Source of the DNA: DATJPW01 sp963752855
GTDB lineage: Bacteria; Desulfobacterota; Desulfomonilia; Desulfomonilales; Desulfomonilaceae
Length of the DNA: 64,000 bases
Reading direction: 5' to 3'
Assembly (NCBI GenBank): GCA_963752855.1
Contig: CAVVZX010000047.1
Coordinates: forward strand, 124,001 to 188,000
Shown: positions 9,134-18,105 of the stretch, one piece after another
How positions within the stretch are numbered: position 1 is the first letter of the stretch
Layout of the letters: each line of letters begins with the position of its first letter
Notes under the pieces: generated by a model
Seen by the model: the letters and a program-made list of their open reading frames with translations, nothing else
What the model was told of the DNA's origin: nothing
Database searches by the model: none
Translations under genes and position numbers: made by a program

Positions 9134-9622
9134 ATGAATTTGACCCAAGCATTAATGTTAGAAACCTCCGTCGAAGACGGGTGGGAAGCGGACCAACTGG
9201 TCATTGCGGCCCAAAACGCGCTGAAGAACGCGTCGGTTCCTCTAAGCCGATTCCGTGTCGGAGCGGCCGTGCTCACCAAGAACGGCGGAATCTTTGAGGG
9301 ATGCAATACCGAGTCGCTCATACCTGTGCTCGGTGTCTGCGCGGAGAGAAATGCCATAAACCACGCGCTGATTCACGGTCAAACCGGTTTTCTGGCCGTC
9401 GCCGTGGTTTCCGATTTGCATTCTCCGCTGTTGCCGTGCGGGACCTGTCTGCAATATATCCAGGAGTTCGCGCGTCAGGAAGGCCGAGATATCCTAATCA
9501 TAGCCGAAGGCCGCTCAGGCGACCGGATCGTCACCAGCCTCGACGAGCTTTTCAAAGGCGGGTTCCCGCCCGAAACAACAGTCAGAGATATCCAAGAATC
9601 ATTCCGCTGGACCGCGGAGTAG
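9134..9622 (+). CDS. cdd: Cytidine deaminase
   Basis: Zinc hydrolase converting cytidine and deoxycytidine to uridine forms in pyrimidine salvage. Key motifs are RFRVGAAVLTKNGGIFEGCN (substrate loop), CAERNAI (zinc Cys and catalytic Glu) and PCGTC (two zinc Cys). Together they make the three-Cys site of the short tetrameric enzymes. About 162 residues, slightly longer than the usual 130-140 because of an N-terminal extension (MNLTQALMLETSVEDGWEAD). ATG at 9134 is preceded by CAGGG; an earlier ATG at 9116 lacks a good ribosome site. A gap of 116 bases follows the GNAT pair. Confidence 0.9.
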   Translation: MNLTQALMLETSVEDGWEADQLVIAAQNALKNASVPLSRFRVGAAVLTKNGGIFEGCNTESLIPVLGVCAERNAINHALIHGQTGFLAVAVVSDLHSPLLPCGTCLQYIQEFARQEGRDILIIAEGRSGDRIVTSLDELFKGGFPPETTVRDIQESFRWTAE

Positions 9623-9811
9623 GGTCGAGTAGCTCTCGAAGGGGGAGGAAATGCAGGGAGAAACTTCTTGTCCGCGTTTGCACGTGATTTCCCCCGGCGC
9701 CCCTCTTCAAGAACTCCTAGAATTGGGCGCCCTTGCCGCCTTCGCCGGCGAGGCGCCAAGGCATGGTCTGAAAAGAGAGGGTCTCCAAATGAAGGGATTC
9801 GACCCGTTAGT

Positions 9812-9871
9812 GTAGGGGCGCAGATTTCCTTGGCGGCCAATCAAACAGGGCGTGATGAATCATGCCCCTAC
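9812..9871. repeat. Inverted repeat GTAGGGGC...GCCCCTAC
   Basis: Eight-base perfect arms separated by 44 bases. The same GTAGGGGC word followed by GACC occurs at 46069-46076 in another gene-free stretch, which suggests a short dispersed intergenic repeat. Confidence 0.5.
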
Positions 9872-10046
9872 CAGAGGCATCTCACTGCATACAAACCCAG
9901 CCGAGATTGTCGATGCGCATCGAACGCGAAGTAATTCCGGCTTTGGCGGATTGCTTTCCGTGGAACACGGGATTTCACTCCTCACAAATGACAACCGAAC
10001 TGCCGCGTAACTTAGATGCTACACTTAAATATAGTTATTGTTTATC

Positions 10047-10076
10047 TTGCAATTTCAGTATATTTCATGCTATAAT
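10047..10076 (+). promoter_or_regulatory. Sigma-70-type promoter for the zinc-ribbon gene
   Basis: TTGCAA at 10047-10052, an 18-base spacer and a perfect TATAAT at 10071-10076. The start codon at 10105 would follow a short leader of about 20 bases. Local sequence is AT-rich compared with the surroundings. Confidence 0.6.
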
Positions 10077-10104
10077 TCATGTAAATTATCAGGCATGGAA
10101 TTAC

Positions 10105-10509
10105 ATGAAAAAGATACTTCGCGTTACCAAGACTACCCGACTCCTCAAGATCCGGGAAATACTCACCGATATGTTTGCCGATGTAAGCGATGAAGCGCTT
10201 CTGGAGCAATATAGTCTGTCCTGGGAACAACTTGAAAAAATTTATTCCAAGCTGTTTTATGCGGGATTTCTTACAGCCGAGGACCTGGAAAAGCGCATCG
10301 ACCTTCGGGCCGGCAAGGACGCGTCTCACATCCCCCTAGCCGATATATATGGCGACAAAGCTCTTTATGAATGCCTGATCTGTGGGTATATTTCGCACCT
10401 GCATTTCAGCGCATGTCCCAGGTGCCGGCAGATTAACTTGCGGCGGCTTACCAGAAGGTCGTTCGGTTCGGATGTCGTCTGGCAGCACGCGGGCCACGTC
10501 GCGGGGTGA
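10105..10509 (+). CDS. Helical domain plus zinc-ribbon protein
   Basis: 134 residues from MKKILRVTKTTRLLKIREIL. Residues 10-60 form a helical DNA-binding-like domain: SDEALLEQYSLSWEQLEKIY then SKLFYAGFL. A zinc ribbon follows: CLICGYISHLHFSACPRC. The same order (Asp-x-x-Leu-x-x-x-Tyr-x-Leu-Ser, then Lys-Leu/Met-x-x-Ala-Gly, then a CX2C...CPRC ribbon) is found in the protein at 40334-41062, so they are paralogues. Such proteins are common in Desulfobacterota without known role. The frame is open upstream to 9862, but that part is repeat-derived and not protein-like, so I start at the ATG behind the promoter at 10047. Confidence 0.7.
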   Translation: MKKILRVTKTTRLLKIREILTDMFADVSDEALLEQYSLSWEQLEKIYSKLFYAGFLTAEDLEKRIDLRAGKDASHIPLADIYGDKALYECLICGYISHLHFSACPRCRQINLRRLTRRSFGSDVVWQHAGHVAG

Positions 10510-10810
10510 GTGATATCCGGTTACGTTTCGCAATTCAATCGTATTAAACAAGTTTCTTGTTAATATCCTTTGTTTTAATTAAAATTAATCGTTTGAGAGA
10601 TTTACCCGTGCGGAAGGTCCGACGGGCGAACGAACAAAGACGGCTGTGTCAGTAACTCCGCGGAAATAATTAAGATCTATCTGATCAAAAAGAGAGGCCA
10701 CGGCCTCTGGGAATGAATATATTATCTATGATACGCGCGGAGAGGGGGCAGTTTGGAACTGTTCCCGAAAGAAACCGTAGTTGAAGAATGCCAGTTTTTG
10801 GGGATGAGAT
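10510..10810. other. Leader region upstream of nrdJ
   Basis: About 300 AT-rich bases without a gene. A 7-base palindrome AGAGGCC-AC-GGCCTCT lies at 10693-10708. I looked for a cobalamin riboswitch because the downstream enzyme uses B12 and saw no B12-box. I saw no clear NrdR box pair either. Confidence 0.4.
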
Positions 10811-13549
10811 ATGTCCAGCCCGCTTAGGCCGGTAACACATACAGCGGACCGCAGAGTTGTTTCGGCTTCGGAAGAACCTACCGAAGGGTTGAAGTTTGCC
10901 CGTTTTTTTACCGAGGCCGGGAAGGACCCTTTGGATAAGGTCGAGTGGACCAAACGATCTGCAGTGATCCGAAATAAGGAAGGCGCCGTCGTTTTCGAGC
11001 AAACCGGCGTTGAAGCGCCTTCCTTCTGGTCGGATATGGCGATCAATGTGGTGGTGTCCAGGTACTTCAGAGGAAAGCCGGGGAGCCAAGAACGCGAAAC
11101 CAGCATCAGGGAGCTGATTCTACGAGTCGTAAATACAATTGCCCAGTGGGGGAAAGAACAGCAATACTTCGCGTCCGAAGAGGACGCTCAGATATTCAGA
11201 GACGAGCTGACTTATCTCATCTTACATCAAAAGGCCACTTTCAACAGCCCGGTATGGTTCAATGTGGGTATCGAGGAAAAGCCTCAGTGTTCCGCCTGCT
11301 TCATTCTCAACGTGGACGACACTATGGAGTCCATACTCCAGTGGTATACGCAGGAAGGCATAATATTCAAGGGCGGATCGGGATCGGGAGTGAATATTTC
11401 TAACCTCAGGGCTGCGCGAGAGCCTCTCTCGGGCGGGGGGACCGCTTCGGGCCCGATATCGTTCATGCGAGCGGCCGACGCTCTGGCCGGAGTTATCAAA
11501 TCAGGCGGAAAAACCCGGCGTGCCGCCAAGATGGTGATACTCAACATAGATCATCCCGATATATTGGAATTCATTAGAAGTAAAGCAGCTGAAGAGACCA
11601 AGGCGCATTCGCTGGTTCGCTGCGGTTATGACGGATCGTTCGATGGCGATGTGTATAAAACCGTCGCGTTTCAGAACTCCAATCATTCGGTACGCGTTAC
11701 CGATGAATTTATGGAAGCGGACAAAAATGACCAGGAATGGCATACCAGACTGGTCTTGAGCGACGAAAAAGCTGACACATACCGGGCTCGGGACCTTCTC
11801 AAGGAAATGGCTGCAGCTGCTCATGCCTGCGGAGACCCGGGGATCCAATTCGATTCTACCATCAACAATTGGCACACGTGCCCTGAAACAGCGCCCATCA
11901 GGGCTTCCAATCCGTGTTCCGAATACATGCATGTGGATGATTCGGCTTGCAACTTGGCCTCGATTAGGCTTACGGCTTTCCTGGAAAATGGCGACCTGTT
12001 TAATGTGGGGGCCTTTCGACATGCGGTCGATATCATGATTACCGCGCAGGACGCTCTGGTGGATAAGGCATCGTATCCTACACGGACCATCGCTCGTAAC
12101 TCCCACAATATGAGGGCCCTGGGGTTGGGGTTTGCCGATCTGGGGACCTTGATAATGACCCTGGGCCTCCCGTATGATTCGGACGACGGGCGCTCTTGGG
12201 CAGCGGCAATTGCCGCTATTATGACGGGTGAAGCTTACTTGCAGTCGGCTCGCATAGCTGCGGTTCGTGGTCCTTTCGAGGAATTTGCAAAGAATCGTGA
12301 GGCGATGCTCAAGGTGATCAAGAAACATCGCCAACATGTCCTACAGATAGACGCCTCCCAAGTTCCGAATTCTCTCTTGGCGCAAGCTTCAGATTCCTGG
12401 GACAAGGCTTTGGAGATGGGCGAGCGTTTTGGATACGCCAACTGCCAAGCCACCGTCATTGCCCCCACCGGCACCGTGGCGTTCATGATGGATTGTGACA
12501 CCACAGGCATTGAACCCGAGCTGGCGCTTGTAAAATACAAAACGCTCGCAGGCGGTGGACACCTGGAGATCGTGAATCGGTCCGTAGGCCGAGCGCTGGA
12601 GCGTCTGGATTACCCCCCGGTGGTTATACAGCACATTGTATCGAAGATCGAAGATACCGGAACGATAGAAGGTATCAAGGAAATCCTTCCGGAACATCTG
12701 CCGGTCTTTGACTGCGCCTTTAGACCGCTTAACGGAGAGCGCTTCATTTCTCCCGAGGGACATCTCAAAATGATGGCTGCTGTTCAGCCATTTATTTCGG
12801 GCGCGATTTCGAAAACGGTCAATGTCCCGAACGATACCGTACCCGAAGAAATTGAAGAGATGTTTCGCAAGGCGTGGAAACTTGGGCTTAAAGCCATCGC
12901 GATCTATCGAGACGGCTGCAAGACTGTTCAACCTCTGGTTCTTTCGGAACAGGAGTCAGAAATTGTCCCTCTCCCGGTGCGGCGGCGGTTGCCGGTTGAT
13001 TGCAACAGTGTGCGTCACAAGTTCGAAGTGGCCGGCCAAAAGGGATATATTCATACAGGGTTTTACGAAGACGGAAAAGTCGGCGAGATTTTCATAAAAA
13101 TGGCCAAAGAAGGGAGCACGATCTCCGGGCTCATGGACACCATCGCCACGCTGACTTCTATTGCCCTGCAATACGGTGTGCCTTTGGAGGCCCTTGTGGG
13201 TAAATTCAGTCACGTTCGTTTCGAGCCCTCGGGCTTCACGAACAATCCTGACATACCTATCGCGAAGTCGTTGACGGACTATATATTCCGATACCTCGGG
13301 ACACGTTTCTTGACGCCCGAACAGCAGCAGGCCGCGGGATTGGCGCTGCCGGAAGGACAGGCTGAACGAATGCCGGCGGCCACATCCGGCGCTCGCACAG
13401 ACCAAAAGCAGCCTCGGGCAAAGATTCGCGGACAAGGATTCCTTCCGCAGTCGGATGCCCCGGCTTGCCGAGATTGCGGGGCCATAATGGTGCGCGCCGG
13501 TTCCTGTTATAAATGCTTGAACTGCGGCGCGGATAGCGGCTGCTCGTGA
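10811..13549 (+). CDS. nrdJ: Adenosylcobalamin-dependent ribonucleotide reductase (class II)
   Basis: Reduces ribonucleoside diphosphates to deoxy forms using adenosylcobalamin, so it works without oxygen. 912 residues. Motifs in order: FNSPVWFNVGIEEKPQCSAC (first active-site Cys), GGSGSGVNISNLR, SGGKTRRAAKMVILNIDHPD, SNPCSEYM (catalytic Asn-Pro-Cys-x-Glu set), TGTVAFMMDCDTTGIEPE (substrate loop), and a C-terminal zinc-ribbon tail CRDCGAIM then CYKCLNCGADSGC that carries the reducing thiols. No intein. The ATG at 10811 is preceded by GGGGATG. It is an isolated transcription unit with no nrdR beside it. Confidence 0.95.
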   Translation: MSSPLRPVTHTADRRVVSASEEPTEGLKFARFFTEAGKDPLDKVEWTKRSAVIRNKEGAVVFEQTGVEAPSFWSDMAINVVVSRYFRGKPGSQERETSIRELILRVVNTIAQWGKEQQYFASEEDAQIFRDELTYLILHQKATFNSPVWFNVGIEEKPQCSACFILNVDDTMESILQWYTQEGIIFKGGSGSGVNISNLRAAREPLSGGGTASGPISFMRAADALAGVIKSGGKTRRAAKMVILNIDHPDILEFIRSKAAEETKAHSLVRCGYDGSFDGDVYKTVAFQNSNHSVRVTDEFMEADKNDQEWHTRLVLSDEKADTYRARDLLKEMAAAAHACGDPGIQFDSTINNWHTCPETAPIRASNPCSEYMHVDDSACNLASIRLTAFLENGDLFNVGAFRHAVDIMITAQDALVDKASYPTRTIARNSHNMRALGLGFADLGTLIMTLGLPYDSDDGRSWAAAIAAIMTGEAYLQSARIAAVRGPFEEFAKNREAMLKVIKKHRQHVLQIDASQVPNSLLAQASDSWDKALEMGERFGYANCQATVIAPTGTVAFMMDCDTTGIEPELALVKYKTLAGGGHLEIVNRSVGRALERLDYPPVVIQHIVSKIEDTGTIEGIKEILPEHLPVFDCAFRPLNGERFISPEGHLKMMAAVQPFISGAISKTVNVPNDTVPEEIEEMFRKAWKLGLKAIAIYRDGCKTVQPLVLSEQESEIVPLPVRRRLPVDCNSVRHKFEVAGQKGYIHTGFYEDGKVGEIFIKMAKEGSTISGLMDTIATLTSIALQYGVPLEALVGKFSHVRFEPSGFTNNPDIPIAKSLTDYIFRYLGTRFLTPEQQQAAGLALPEGQAERMPAATSGARTDQKQPRAKIRGQGFLPQSDAPACRDCGAIMVRAGSCYKCLNCGADSGCS

Positions 13550-13954
13550 TGTGGCTCCCGTTTGCCTGGGGGGCGCAATGAATTGCGCGCGTACATTTGC
13601 CCTGGCACGATTCTTGTTTCTCTAACAGTTCTCAGACAGTTTCGGTGAACCCGAGCCAACCGCGGCGCTTGTCTGGCAGGCTCCGGATCTTCTCTCTCGA
13701 AGCCCGTCAGATCTTTTTGTAAACTTTTAACAATTATTGCTAGACAAAAGCTTCAGCTTCTCCTATAAACCTGATTCACGTTGGGGGTAATGTGCTTCAT
13801 AATTGGGCCGGTTTTCGGTACAACCGCCGAAATTTCATCGGCCCGAGAACGACGGAAACAATTTTATAGGGCCGCTTTTTATGATTGGTAGGATGCCGGA
13901 TTACGCCACCGGCTATGGCTATCCATTGAGGGATTTGGTAAAAGGAGGGAAAAC
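13550..13954. other. Intergenic region after nrdJ
   Basis: About 400 bases without a gene. It contains a 7-base palindrome GCGCAATGAATTGCGC at 13573-13588 soon after the nrdJ stop, a sigma-54-like promoter at 13603 and a strong ribosome site AAAAGGAGGG just before the small gene at 13955. The long stretch between promoter and gene could be an untranslated leader or a small RNA; I cannot tell. Confidence 0.45.
13603..13617 (+). promoter_or_regulatory. Sigma-54-type promoter
   Basis: TGGCACG-ATTC-TTGT matches the -24/-12 consensus TGGCACG-N4-TTGC except for the last base, with the required 10-base spacing between GG and G(T). It points toward the small gene at 13955. A sigma-54 activator (NtrC type) is encoded at 33981-35399. 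Confidence 0.45.
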
Positions 13955-14164
13955 ATGCGGGTCGGAGACGTTATTCATCTCGACGGATTGAGGGCCGAAT
14001 ACAGCCATTACGGCCGCGATCGCTTCACCCCCTGCACTCTGCCGAATGGAGAGTATGTAATTGTCGGTTTTGACGATGCGTACGTAAAACTCGCCTGGAA
14101 AAATGCCACCGGTTGTGCTTCACCAAAGCATCGCTATCGAGTGCAAAAGACGATCGTCGTCTGA
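13955..14164 (+). CDS. Small conserved-looking protein, unknown function
   Basis: 69 residues starting MRVGDVIHLDGLRAEYSHYG with a strong ribosome site (AAAAGGAGGGAAAAC) directly before the ATG. It is predicted soluble and beta-rich: GEYVIVGFDDAYVKLAWKN reads like paired strands of a small barrel. No signal peptide. I do not recognise the family. Confidence 0.6.
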   Translation: MRVGDVIHLDGLRAEYSHYGRDRFTPCTLPNGEYVIVGFDDAYVKLAWKNATGCASPKHRYRVQKTIVV

Positions 14165-14340
14165 TTTCATGCAATTTGAGGGGGGCGTGCGTCTCATGAA
14201 CGCGGCCCCCTCTACACTTGATCTGACACCCAATCTGAACAGAGAAGCCTCACCGTTTGAGTCCTGGAAAATCACGCCTTATGCTGCTGCGCACGGGTTT
14301 GCGGCCGGACTGTCGAATTCTTCCGTCCGTACAGGATTCT

Positions 14341-14349
14341 TGCTATAAT
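14341..14349 (+). promoter_or_regulatory. Extended -10 promoter for the 51-residue protein
   Basis: TGCTATAAT, an extended -10 element (TG-N-TATAAT) with no good -35 box. It lies about 29 bases before the ATG at 14378. Confidence 0.45.
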
Positions 14350-14377
14350 AGGTATTGAGGTGTGTGGAGAAGAAGTT

Positions 14378-14533
14378 ATGAGCGACGAACACAACTGCAA
14401 TGCTTGCTCGGCCGGGTGCGAAGCTCGACGCACCGACGAAAGGACAGACGAAGAAGTCAGCGCCGGTCCTTATCTTATTATCGCCGCCCTGGCCATCGTA
14501 CTCCTTAGCCTCGGGTTCAGGTGGCTGTTCTAG
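14378..14533 (+). CDS. 51-residue single-pass membrane protein with Cys cluster
   Basis: ATG at 14378 and TAG at 14531-14533 encode MSDEHNCNACSAGCEARR, an acidic linker (TDERTDEEVSAG) and one membrane helix (YLIIAALAIVLLSLGFRWLF) that ends the protein. CNACSAGC (CX2CX3C) could bind metal or be redox active on the N-terminal side. GGAG lies about 8 bases upstream of the ATG and an extended -10 promoter precedes it. The gene is shorter than common ORF cut-offs. Function unknown. Confidence 0.6.
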   Translation: MSDEHNCNACSAGCEARRTDERTDEEVSAGPYLIIAALAIVLLSLGFRWLF

Positions 14534-14581
14534 ACTTGTTAGTCTCTCGAAACAGGTTCGGAATTTGTCGCCGCGTTTGAA

Positions 14582-15055
14582 TCAAGAAAAGGTTTTCCGT
14601 CCCGAGTCCCCGCGCAATTGCGCAAATGATCCCAGCAGCCACGCAAACGAGACAACGTTCAACGTAAGGCTCCCTAACTCGAGCACACTGGTAAGTCCCG
14701 CGTCAAGATATCCGGCTTCACTCAAGCGCAATATATGAAATGTTAAAACCGGAGTGTCTAAGGCCAGGAATGCAATCGCCGGAACAACGTATCTCCGCCT
14801 ATCATTCCACATGGCCATCCCCAAAAGTAAAGAAGGGATGATCATTAGAGCAAAATACACAACCTCGATCATAGAATCGGCAGGCAGGGGCTGAGGTTCC
14901 AGGCCGAACATGTACACATAGCAAACGTACAAAAAGCTTTTCAGGTAAAACCAAAGACCGGCAAACCAGAGAACCAGCGGAAAATCCGCGTCAAATCTTC
15001 TCTGGGGAAACCATCGAGTGGTCCACGATTCAGTCTCGCTCATTGATTTTTCCAT
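14582..15055 (-). CDS. Membrane protein of unknown function
   Basis: About 157 residues with four hydrophobic helices: LVLWFAGLWFYLKSFLYVCY, MIEVVYFALMIIPSLLLGMA, YVVPAIAFLALDTPVLTFHI and LGSLTLNVVSFAWLLGSF. I start at the Met of MEKSMSETES (15055). It overlaps the end of glyA by about 25 bases; a Met four codons later (15043) is equally possible. It is the last gene of the fatty-acid/glyA operon. I do not recognise the family. Confidence 0.7.
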   Translation of the reverse strand: MEKSMSETESWTTRWFPQRRFDADFPLVLWFAGLWFYLKSFLYVCYVYMFGLEPQPLPADSMIEVVYFALMIIPSLLLGMAMWNDRRRYVVPAIAFLALDTPVLTFHILRLSEAGYLDAGLTSVLELGSLTLNVVSFAWLLGSFAQLRGDSGRKTFS

Positions 15056-16298
15056 TTCCGTTCTTCGAGTACAATGGGAATCGATCACATAACTCTCGAA
15101 CTTGAGCCCTGATTCCGGCGATCACTTTCTGATCGGGATAACTTGTCAAGACCTCGGCAATAAAGGACGCGATGACGCGCATTTCATCCGGTCCCATGTA
15201 ACGGGTGGTGACCGCCGGCGTCCCAAGCCGTATCCCGGAGGCTTTGGCCGGCGGCAACTTATCAAACGGGATGGAATTCTTATTTACTGTAATCCATGCC
15301 TGTTCGAGAGCTTCTTGCGCGTCAGCGCCGGTTATACCCCTGCCGGACAAATCAATGAGGATTAAATGATTGTCCGTTCCGCCGGAGACTAACGAGAAAT
15401 CAAGCTCCAAGAGCGCTTCAGCTAAAGCCTTAGCGTTAAGCACCACCCTGCGCTGATAGTCTCTGAATTCAGGAGTCGCGGCTTCGGATAACGCAACCGC
15501 TTTGGCCGCTATAACGTGCATGAGCGGCCCGCCCTGCATTCCGGGAAATATGCAGGAATCCAGCGCATTGGCGTATTGTTGTTTGCACAGGACCATTCCG
15601 CCCCGGGGTCCGCGCAGAGTCTTGTGCGTGGTCGTGGTCACAAAATCGGCATGGGGCACCGGTGACGGATGCAGGTCTGCCACTACAAGCCCGGCAATGT
15701 GAGCCATGTCAACCATCATCGAAGCGCCCACCTCGCGGGCGATGTCCGCAAAGACTTCGTAGTCGATAATTCGAGGGTACGCGCTGGCGCCGGCTATGAT
15801 CATTCGGGGCCTGTGGCGTCGCGCCAGGTCTCTCACCTGGTCGTAGTCTATTCGATGATCGTCGGCGCGCACGGAGTAAGGAACAACCCGGTAAATGGCC
15901 CCGGAGAAGTTCTTTGGATGTCCCATGGACAGATGACCGCCGTGCCGGAGATCCATTCCAAGATATGTGTCTCCAGGCTTCATCACGGAAAAATAGACCG
16001 CCATATTGGCCTGGGTCCCTGAGTGCGGCTGAACGTTGGCGTGCTCCGCGTGAAAAAGGTCCATAGCGCGTTGCCGCGCCAGGTTCTCTACCACATCAAC
16101 ATTAGCGCACCCCCCATAATAACGGCGGCCGGGATAACCTTCCGCGTATTTGTTGGTCAGAACACTGCCCTGGGCCTCCATTACCGCGGGTGAAGCAAAA
16201 TTCTCCGAAGCGATCAATTCCAGACGATGCTCCTGCCGCTCTTCCTCCTGTTTGAGAATTCCGAATATTTCCGGATCGGTCCTTTCGAGCGGGGTCAT
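15030..16298 (-). CDS. glyA: Serine hydroxymethyltransferase
   Basis: PLP enzyme that converts serine and tetrahydrofolate to glycine and methylene-tetrahydrofolate in the cytoplasm. 422 residues from MTPLERTDPEIFGILKQEEE. Landmarks: ELIASENFASPAVMEAQGS, NKYAEGYPGRRYYGGC, VQPHSGTQANMAVY and the PLP-lysine motif TTTTHKTLRGPRGG. The frame is open to 16385, but AGGA lies 7 bases before the ATG at 16298 and this start gives the standard length. It follows rpiB after 87 bases, an order seen in many Deltaproteobacteria. Confidence 0.95.
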   Translation of the reverse strand: MTPLERTDPEIFGILKQEEERQEHRLELIASENFASPAVMEAQGSVLTNKYAEGYPGRRYYGGCANVDVVENLARQRAMDLFHAEHANVQPHSGTQANMAVYFSVMKPGDTYLGMDLRHGGHLSMGHPKNFSGAIYRVVPYSVRADDHRIDYDQVRDLARRHRPRMIIAGASAYPRIIDYEVFADIAREVGASMMVDMAHIAGLVVADLHPSPVPHADFVTTTTHKTLRGPRGGMVLCKQQYANALDSCIFPGMQGGPLMHVIAAKAVALSEAATPEFRDYQRRVVLNAKALAEALLELDFSLVSGGTDNHLILIDLSGRGITGADAQEALEQAWITVNKNSIPFDKLPPAKASGIRLGTPAVTTRYMGPDEMRVIASFIAEVLTSYPDQKVIAGIRAQVRELCDRFPLYSKNGNGKINERD

Positions 16299-16385
16299 GA
16301 TATTTCCTATATTCCTATGTAAAGCAAGTTGAGTATTCGTTTGCCAACTACGTCCGTTAATTAAGCTTAAGTCACTCATTGACAA

Positions 16386-16820
16386 TCAAATCGTCTCCAT
16401 GAGGTCGATTCGCCTCTGGTGGCGTCCGCCCTCGAAGGGCGTCTCCAACCATACTTTCAAAATAGACAACGCCAATTCCTCTCCGATGACACGTCCTCCC
16501 AAAACGAGCACGTTGGAATCATTATGAAGCCGACTCATTCTTGCATGAAATTCAGTTGTGCAGAGGGCGGCGCGAATACCGGCGTGTCGATTTGCCGCCA
16601 TGCTCATCCCTACGCCGGTCCCGCAAATGAGTATCCCGCGAGTGGCGTCTCCACGCATAATACGTTGGCACATATCTCGGGCATATACCGGGTAGTCGCA
16701 CGATTCCGTGGACGCGCATCCTACATCGATTACAGGGACGCCTCGTTTTTCGAGGTAATCCTTAAGAGATGTCTTCAGGGAAAACCCCGCGTGATCGCAG
16801 CCGATAAGAATAGCCTCCAT
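16386..16820 (-). CDS. rpiB: Ribose 5-phosphate isomerase B
   Basis: 144 residues of the LacAB/RpiB family, interconverting ribose 5-phosphate and ribulose 5-phosphate. IGCDHAGFSLKTSL at the N-terminus (phosphate/substrate Asp-His), GILICGTGVGMSMAANRH (active-site Cys and anion loop) and HNDSNVLVLGGRVIG are diagnostic. It starts 2 bases after fabF, so it is in the same transcript. Confidence 0.95.
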   Translation of the reverse strand: MEAILIGCDHAGFSLKTSLKDYLEKRGVPVIDVGCASTESCDYPVYARDMCQRIMRGDATRGILICGTGVGMSMAANRHAGIRAALCTTEFHARMSRLHNDSNVLVLGGRVIGEELALSILKVWLETPFEGGRHQRRIDLMETI

Positions 16821-16822
16821 TT

Positions 16823-18062
16823 TCAGATCCGACCGAATACGAGAGTGGCGTTTTGTCCGCCAAAAGCGAAGCTGTTGGACAGGGCGTATTCCACGTCTCT
16901 TTTGGCTGATTTATTGGGAGTATAGTCCAGATCACACTCAGGATCCGGTTCCTCAAGATTTATTGTGGGCGGAATAATACCGTTCTTAAGCGCCAGAATC
17001 GTGTAGATGGCTTCCACTGCTCCAGCCGCCCCTATCAAGTGTCCCGTCATGGACTTGGTGGAACTGATGGGAACCTCCCACGCCGAATTGTTAAACAGTC
17101 GCTTGATGGCTAAGGTTTCCATTTTATCATTTAAATCCGTCGATGTGCCATGCGCGTTGATGTATCCGATCTGATTCGGTTCCAAGCCGGCGCTTTCCAA
17201 GGCGATCTTCATGCACCAATACGCTCCCTCGGCATCCGGGTCCGGCATTACCCGATGATACCCGTCGTCCGTGGCGCCGTAGCCGAGAATCTCGACCGTG
17301 GGCCTTCGCTCCCCTTCTACGGCAATGATCCTCAGATTCCAATATTAGAATCCCCGCTCCCTCGGAAATCACAAAGCCATCACGCCCCAAATCAAAAGGT
17401 CTGGAAGCCCTTTCAGGCTCTTCGTTCCTGGTGGAAAGCGCTCGCAAAGCGTTAAAACCGGCTATCGAGAGACTCGTAATAACAGCTTCGGCCCCTCCAG
17501 TCATTACGACATCGGCACGACCCTCACGGACAATGCTGTAGGCTTCACCTATCGCTGAAGTCCCCGTAGTGCAGGCATTCACCACTCCAAAGTTGGGCCC
17601 TTTGAAGCCATGCTCAATAGCCAAAAGTCCGGAAACCAAATTGATGACAACCTTTGGAATCATCAAAGGGTGAACCCCCTTCGGTCCTTTTGCCCACAGG
17701 GCCTTGATTCCGTCTTCGATGGTCTCCAACCCGCCCATCCCTGAACCTACAACCACTCCGCAACGATACGGGTTTTCGGTAGGATATTCCAGGCTCGCAT
17801 CGCGCATAGCCTCTCCAGCCGCCACCAGGGCAAATTGCTGGTAACGATCCATCCGGCGAAGTTCTTTCGAAGGTATGTATCCATTAGGATCGAAAGCTCC
17901 TCTAACTTCGCCTGCTATACGAGTTTGATGCTTCTGCGCGTCAAAAAGTGTAATGGGTCGGATCCCGGAGTAACCGGCAGTGAGGGCTTGCCAGTTCTTA
18001 TCGACGCCGACGCCCAGACAAGTCACCATCCCCATACCTGTAATTAAGACTCTGTGAGGCAC
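16823..18062 (-). CDS. fabF: 3-oxoacyl-ACP synthase II, frameshifted
   Basis: Condensing enzyme that extends acyl-ACP with malonyl-ACP in fatty-acid synthesis. The thiolase-fold triad is complete: Cys in VVNACTTGTSAIGEA, His in NAHGTSTD and His in TKSMTGHLIGAAGA. The frame breaks at the AA of plus positions 17324-17325: up to ILILESEDH in one frame, then with one base removed AVEGERRPTVEILGYGATDD continues to the stop at 16823. The joined protein is about 412 residues, the normal size. Both halves are well conserved, so this is probably a base-call error. GTG start at 18062 after GGAGGAGAAT; 43 bases after acpP. Confidence 0.9.
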
Positions 18063-18105
18063 ATTCTCCTCCGAACCCCATATATCCCGAGAAATCCCGG
18101 GCGAC

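Larger units (their letters stand above)
9623..10104. other. Intergenic region with dispersed repeats
   Basis: No convincing gene. It holds a copy of a repeat tail (9691-9723, CCCCGG then CCCCT and AAGAACTC) that recurs at 33901 and 45904. It also holds an inverted pair GTAGGGGC/GCCCCTAC at 9812-9819 and 9864-9871, related to sequence near 46069, and a promoter at 10047-10076. Confidence 0.6.

Noticed and set aside
9623..9934. Short open frames between cdd and the zinc-ribbon gene
   Set aside because: They are Arg/Pro/Ser-rich and overlap the repeats, typical of non-coding GC-rich sequence.
10510..10810. Cobalamin riboswitch upstream of the B12-dependent nrdJ
   Set aside because: No B12-box or matching conserved core was seen; only a 7-base palindrome is present.
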